From CAYGVT01 sp964353355 (GTDB lineage Archaea; Thermoplasmatota; DTKX01; GCA-020343715): a stretch of DNA of 25,761 nucleotides. The notes under the pieces were generated by a model that saw only the letters and a list, made by a program, of their open reading frames with translations, searched no databases and had not been told where the DNA came from. Positions 22,889 through 25,761 of the stretch are shown piece after piece. Within the stretch, counting starts at the first letter, position 1; each line of letters starts with the position of its first letter. The DNA lies in the NCBI GenBank assembly GCA_964353355.1, contig CAYGVT010000136.1, forward strand, positions 1-25,761. Direction: 5' to 3'. The position numbers were made by a program, and so were the translations under genes.

Positions 22889-24772
22889 CTACACCACCTC
22901 CGAGATGACCGGCAGGAGCATGATGGCTATGCCCAGCCCCGCGCACACGGAGACCGCCAGGTCGGTGAGCAGGGTCGCCGTCCTCTCGCCGCCGAAGTAG
23001 TGCCCCGCGATCTGCGGCTCGATGGGCTCTCCGCACGTGTAGACCTTGCGACGGTCCTTGTCGGCGACTTGCACCTGCGTCAGTCCCAGGAACAGACCCA
23101 CGGCCATGAAGATGAAGATGGCCCCGATCCACAGGTAGCTGTTGCTCGCCAGCAGGTCGGCGGCCTCGCTATCGTGGGGGTTCGCGTAGCCCTCGGGCAG
23201 CATCTGGAAGGCGAAGTCGCCGGCGATGAAGGGCGTGAGCACGGAGAGCAGGACGATGCCCCCGGCGATGGTGCCGAGGGTGTACTTGTAGTAGGGGGAC
23301 AGGTGCTCGGGGGCCTTGGGTGGCGCGTCCGTGCGCGAGATGAGGCGCCCGACCCACTTGGTGTAGTAGATGATGGTCGCGGCCGAGCCCAGGCCGAGCA
23401 GGAGCAGCAGCATGGGCATGCTCGTCGCGGCCTCCACGGAGAGCCACTTGCCCGCGAACAGGCCGAAGGGGGGTATCATCATCGACACCGAGCCCAGGAT
23501 GATGACCCACGTGACGAAGGGCATCTTCTCGCTGAGCCCGCCCATCTCCTCGATGTCCTTGGTCTTGAGCTCGTGGTCGATGACGCCCACGGACAGGAAC
23601 AGCATCCCCTTGGACACGGCGTGGAAGAGCAGGATGAACACGGCAGCAACGAGCGACGCCGGTGTGTTGATGCCCACGCACATCACGATGAGGCCCAGGT
23701 TGCCGATGGTGGAGTAGGCCAGCACGCGCTTGACGTTGCTCTGGGTGAGCGCAAGCGCTGCCGTGGCCGCGAAGGACAGGGCGCCGAGCAGGGCGACGGT
23801 GACCGTGAGCGGCGTGTAGAGCTTGAGCAGCGGCGCCATCCTCAGGATGGCGTAGACGCCCAGGTTGACCATCGTCGAGGAGTGCAGCAGCGCCGACACG
23901 GGGGTGGGCGCGACCATCGCGCCCAGCAGCCACGACTGGAACGGGACCTGCGCGGACTTGGTCATGCCGCCGATGAAGAGCATGGCAGGGACGATGAGCG
24001 CTATGCCCGCGAGGTCGGCGGAGGCGGTGAGCTGGTCGAGCTCGAGCGTGTCCAGCTTCCATCCGGCGTAGACGATGCCGGCGGCGAGGGCGACGCCGCC
24101 CCACAGGGTTATCTCCAGCGCGAGGCGCGCCGAGGCCTTGGCCTCGTCGGTCTCGTCGTGGTAGATCAAGTAGAAGGAGCAGAGCGTCGTGACCTCCCAG
24201 AAGAAGAAGAGCCACAGGAGGTCGTTGGAGAGGACCGCGCCGTTCATCGCGCCCAGGAACAGAAGCACGAACGCGAAGAACCGGCCCTTCTTCTGCCGGC
24301 CCTCCATGTACTGGAGGGCGAACACGGCGATGAGGGAGCCGATGATGCAGCAGACCGCCACCAGGACGAGGGCCAGCCTGTCGATGACGAAGGCGACCTC
24401 GGGGACCTCGCCGAAGCCCTTCCAGCTCTCGAAGCCCAGGACGAGGACGAGCTGCACGACCGCCGCGACGATCGCGACGATGCTGCGGGAGCGCACGCCG
24501 AGCCAGATGAGCGCGGCCATGAGCGCCAGGTCCAGGGCGGTGATGCCCCAGACCCAGGCGTCCACGTTGCCGAGGCCGTCCTTGCCGATGGTCACGACGT
24601 CCTTGCCGTCGAGCAGGAACACGACGGTCAGCGCGGCGCCGACGGCGATGATCGCCGCGGCGAAGGCCAGGACGATGCCCTTCCGGGCGCGGTCGCCCAT
24701 GGGGAAGGCCAGGAGGCCTCCCAGGGTCGGGAGCAGTATGCTCAGCAGCGCGAGGGTCGGGATGAGGTCCAT
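22889..24772 (-). CDS. echA: EchA, NuoL/Mrp-type ion-translocating subunit
   Basis: The 627-residue protein has about 14-16 hydrophobic helices. It carries the antiporter-like residues of this family: Glu193 in LFFFWEVTTLCSF, Lys272 in GGMTKSAQVPFQSW, and His297 in PVSALLHSSTMV. These line the proton or sodium channel. It is the only antiporter-like subunit here, as in Ech. The frame is open to 25078, but the first 102 codons are Arg/Gly/Pro-rich leader shadow; the ATG at 24772 gives MDLIPTLALLSILLP. It is the first gene of the operon, with a candidate TATA at 24921-24930. That makes the leader about 125 nt. Confidence 0.95.
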   Translation of the reverse strand: MDLIPTLALLSILLPTLGGLLAFPMGDRARKGIVLAFAAAIIAVGAALTVVFLLDGKDVVTIGKDGLGNVDAWVWGITALDLALMAALIWLGVRSRSIVAIVAAVVQLVLVLGFESWKGFGEVPEVAFVIDRLALVLVAVCCIIGSLIAVFALQYMEGRQKKGRFFAFVLLFLGAMNGAVLSNDLLWLFFFWEVTTLCSFYLIYHDETDEAKASARLALEITLWGGVALAAGIVYAGWKLDTLELDQLTASADLAGIALIVPAMLFIGGMTKSAQVPFQSWLLGAMVAPTPVSALLHSSTMVNLGVYAILRMAPLLKLYTPLTVTVALLGALSFAATAALALTQSNVKRVLAYSTIGNLGLIVMCVGINTPASLVAAVFILLFHAVSKGMLFLSVGVIDHELKTKDIEEMGGLSEKMPFVTWVIILGSVSMMIPPFGLFAGKWLSVEAATSMPMLLLLLGLGSAATIIYYTKWVGRLISRTDAPPKAPEHLSPYYKYTLGTIAGGIVLLSVLTPFIAGDFAFQMLPEGYANPHDSEAADLLASNSYLWIGAIFIFMAVGLFLGLTQVQVADKDRRKVYTCGEPIEPQIAGHYFGGERTATLLTDLAVSVCAGLGIAIMLLPVISEVV

Positions 24773-24920
24773 CTTCTGTGTCCCCCATTGGAGCCCGTGA
24801 GGGTCGGCAGGCCCGGACCGTGCGCCTATGGGGCGCCAGGCCGTACCCGTCGCCCCAGGATGACACATCTGGCCATCATCTTGGGTCCTCTCGGGTCGTG
24901 GGCCGAATAACAGAAGACGG

Positions 24921-24930
24921 AGATAAGCCT
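24921..24930 (-). promoter_or_regulatory. Candidate TATA box of the ech operon
   Basis: On the - strand AGGCTTATCT is the best AT-rich element upstream of echA. Transcription would start near 24900, giving a leader of about 125 nt. GGGGGACAC a short way before the ATG could be the ribosome site. Confidence 0.35.
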
Positions 24931-25030
24931 TCCCGATGACACTGGCTAGCACGGGACCGGCATGCCCTGGCTCCTGATGGCGGCCCACCGCGGCCCCTTG
25001 AACGCCCGCCCCGCCCTCGCGCCGAGGCCC

Positions 25031-25048
25031 TGCGCGCGCGCGCGTGCA
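25031..25048. repeat. Alternating (GC)n tract
   Basis: TGCGCGCGCGCGCGTGCA is an 18-bp run of strictly alternating purine and pyrimidine, ending three bases before the TATA-like box at 25051. Sequences like this can adopt Z-DNA under negative supercoiling. Confidence 0.55.
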
Positions 25049-25050
25049 AT

Positions 25051-25060
25051 GGATTATAAG
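25051..25060 (+). promoter_or_regulatory. TATA-like box for the zinc-finger/KP-repeat gene
   Basis: GGATTATAAG is centred about 36 nt before the ATG at 25092, predicting a start near 25082 and a leader of about 10 nt. That start falls inside the palindrome at 25074-25088. Confidence 0.5.
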
Positions 25061-25073
25061 CGAGGGGCTCGTT

Positions 25074-25088
25074 CCCACCGTCGGTGGG
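25074..25088 (+). promoter_or_regulatory. Palindrome CCCACCG-T-CGGTGGG at the predicted transcription start
   Basis: A perfect inverted repeat with 7-bp arms around one base ends three bases before the ATG at 25092 and covers the transcription start expected from the TATA-like box. It could be an operator; as RNA it could form only a strained hairpin because the loop is one base. Confidence 0.5.
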
Positions 25089-25091
25089 ACG

Positions 25092-25761
25092 ATGAATCGG
25101 TGCTGCGAGTGCGGGGCCGAGCATGACGGCAGCGCGACCGTGTGCGAGGTGTGCGCCGCGAGGGACGTGACCGCTGATGCCTGCAGGATGGGGACCGAGC
25201 CGGAGTGGGTCGCCTGCCCGCTCTGCGGGGGCTCGGGCAGGTGCTTCTACTGCGCACCGGGAGGGCCGTGCTACACCTGCTCCGGCTCCGGCCGCGAGCA
25301 GGTCGGCTCGGCCGAGGAGTGCCACATCTGCGGGGGCCTCGGCGACCTCGGCAAGGGCTGCGAGATGTGCGCCTACACTCGCAGGTGCATCCACTGCTCG
25401 GGCACCGGCAAGGTGCCAAGGGCGGTCATGGCCGCGCCGCCGACGCCCGCGCCGCTGCTGGCTGCGCCCGCCCCCACCCCCGCCCCCGCCCCTGCCCCCG
25501 CGCCGAGGGTGGAGGTCGCCATGGCACCGCCGCCGCCCGTCCAGGCCCCAGTGCCGGTCGCGACGTCTGTGCCACGGCCCAGGGCCATGCCCAAGGCAAA
25601 GCCGAAGCCAAAGCCCAAGCCTGGGCCCAAGGCAAAGCCCAAGCCCAAGCCCAAGCCTGGGCCCAAGGCAAAGCCCAAGCCCAAGCCCAAGCCTGGGCCC
25701 AAGGCAAAGCCCAAGCCCAAGCCCAAGCCTGGGCCCAAGGCAAAGCCCAAGCCCAAGCCCA
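25092..25761 (+). CDS. Zinc-ribbon/DnaJ-type zinc-finger protein with Lys-Pro repeat tail, C-terminus missing
   Basis: The gene runs off the right edge after 223 codons with no stop. Residues 4-21 are a zinc ribbon (CCEC...CEVC). Residues 42-106 carry four CxxCxGxG-like motifs (CPLCGGSG, CYTCSGSG, CHICGGLG, CIHCSGTG), interleaved with CFYC and CEMC. This resembles the DnaJ cysteine-rich domain, but there is no J domain or DnaJ substrate-binding domain in the visible part. Residues about 114-160 are Ala/Pro-rich. From residue 169 the tail repeats the 12-residue unit AKPKPKPKPGPK. No signal peptide, so cytosolic. A nucleic-acid or protein-binding role is plausible; none is proven. Confidence 0.85.
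   Translation, partial: MNRCCECGAEHDGSATVCEVCAARDVTADACRMGTEPEWVACPLCGGSGRCFYCAPGGPCYTCSGSGREQVGSAEECHICGGLGDLGKGCEMCAYTRRCIHCSGTGKVPRAVMAAPPTPAPLLAAPAPTPAPAPAPAPRVEVAMAPPPPVQAPVPVATSVPRPRAMPKAKPKPKPKPGPKAKPKPKPKPGPKAKPKPKPKPGPKAKPKPKPKPGPKAKPKPKP
25596..25761 (+). repeat. 36-bp tandem repeat coding for a Lys-Pro-rich tail
   Basis: Four full units of 36 bp (25596-25631, 25632-25667, 25668-25703, 25704-25739) and a fifth cut by the window edge encode AKPKPKPKPGPK each. Units 2-4 are identical at the DNA level and unit 1 differs at synonymous third positions (CCG and CCA for CCC). The DNA identity points to recent expansion; the repeat continues past the window. Confidence 0.9.

Larger units (their letters stand above)
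24773..25091. other. Divergent intergenic region between echA and the zinc-finger gene
   Basis: This 319-bp gap has no accepted gene. From left to right it holds the ech leader with a CCGTAC at 24841-24846, a TATA-like box for ech at 24921-24930, an alternating purine-pyrimidine (GC)n tract at 25031-25048, a TATA-like box at 25051-25060 and a 15-bp palindrome at 25074-25088. Confidence 0.55.

Noticed and set aside
23000..24910. Long + strand ORF (636 codons) opposite echA
   Set aside because: It is antisense to a clear NuoL-type gene, is His/Arg/Asp-rich with no fold, and is expected where third positions are nearly all G or C.
25373..25756. - strand ORF encoding Gly-Leu-Gly-Phe-Ala repeats at the right edge
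   Set aside because: It is the antisense reading of the Lys-Pro repeat of the + strand gene; the + frame has the zinc-finger domain and promoter.
25596..25761. Possible CRISPR array because of regular 36-bp units
   Set aside because: The units are contiguous with no spacers and stay in one reading frame of a protein tail.

Overview
The window is a GC-rich piece (I estimate two thirds G+C by eye) of what is most likely an archaeal genome, probably Thermoplasmatota or a related euryarchaeal lineage. The evidence is: AT-rich TATA-like boxes about 25-28 nt upstream of several start codons, so those mRNAs would be leaderless; a cysteine-type CcmE with the cytochrome c maturation set seen in archaea; an Ech-type membrane hydrogenase in the Methanosarcina gene order; a neelaredoxin-type superoxide reductase; and large secreted proteins anchored by a C-terminal membrane helix. 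No rRNA, tRNA, CRISPR array, transposase or integrase was seen. The lineage is inference.

Layout. 1-1900: the start of a secreted beta-propeller protein (its C-terminus lies outside the window), a VOC-fold protein and a small SAM methyltransferase. 2065-6945: a cytochrome c maturation locus, ccmA-B-C-D-E on the + strand (ccmD is a 48-codon gene overlapping ccmE) converging on ccmF on the - strand. 7029-13143: two large signal-peptide plus single-helix envelope proteins on the - strand, flanking an ABC-2 exporter (ATPase and permease) on the + strand. The first has a cytosolic CcmI-like helical hairpin. 13333-14935: an SDR oxidoreductase and a cytosolic protein with an HExxHxxGxxD metal site.

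14993-19477: a metal, redox and metalloid island. A DUF2318 protein, a LolD/MacB-type ATPase and an FtsX-type permease form one - strand operon. Divergently on the + strand lie an AbrB-like protein with two Cys-Cys pairs and an arsenite methyltransferase (arsM). Next, on the - strand, is a class II superoxide reductase. 19604-24772: a complete echABCDEF operon (- strand) with intact [NiFe] ligands in the large subunit. 25092-end: an incomplete + strand protein with a zinc ribbon, DnaJ-like CxxCxGxG repeats and a Lys-Pro tail built from 36-bp tandem repeats.

Together the genes suggest an anaerobic or microaerophilic archaeon that couples ferredoxin and H2 turnover to ion pumping through Ech, assembles c-type cytochromes on the outside of the membrane, and protects itself from superoxide and arsenic. 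Most genes belong to known families. The less familiar parts are the CcmI-like envelope protein and its exporter neighbourhood, the DUF2318/FtsX module without its usual iron-permease partners, the double-Cys AbrB protein beside arsM, a possible leaderless minigene in front of the ABC exporter, and several operator-like palindromes and a 5-bp tandem repeat in intergenic DNA. Many long ORFs antisense to real genes are by-products of the high GC and were left out.
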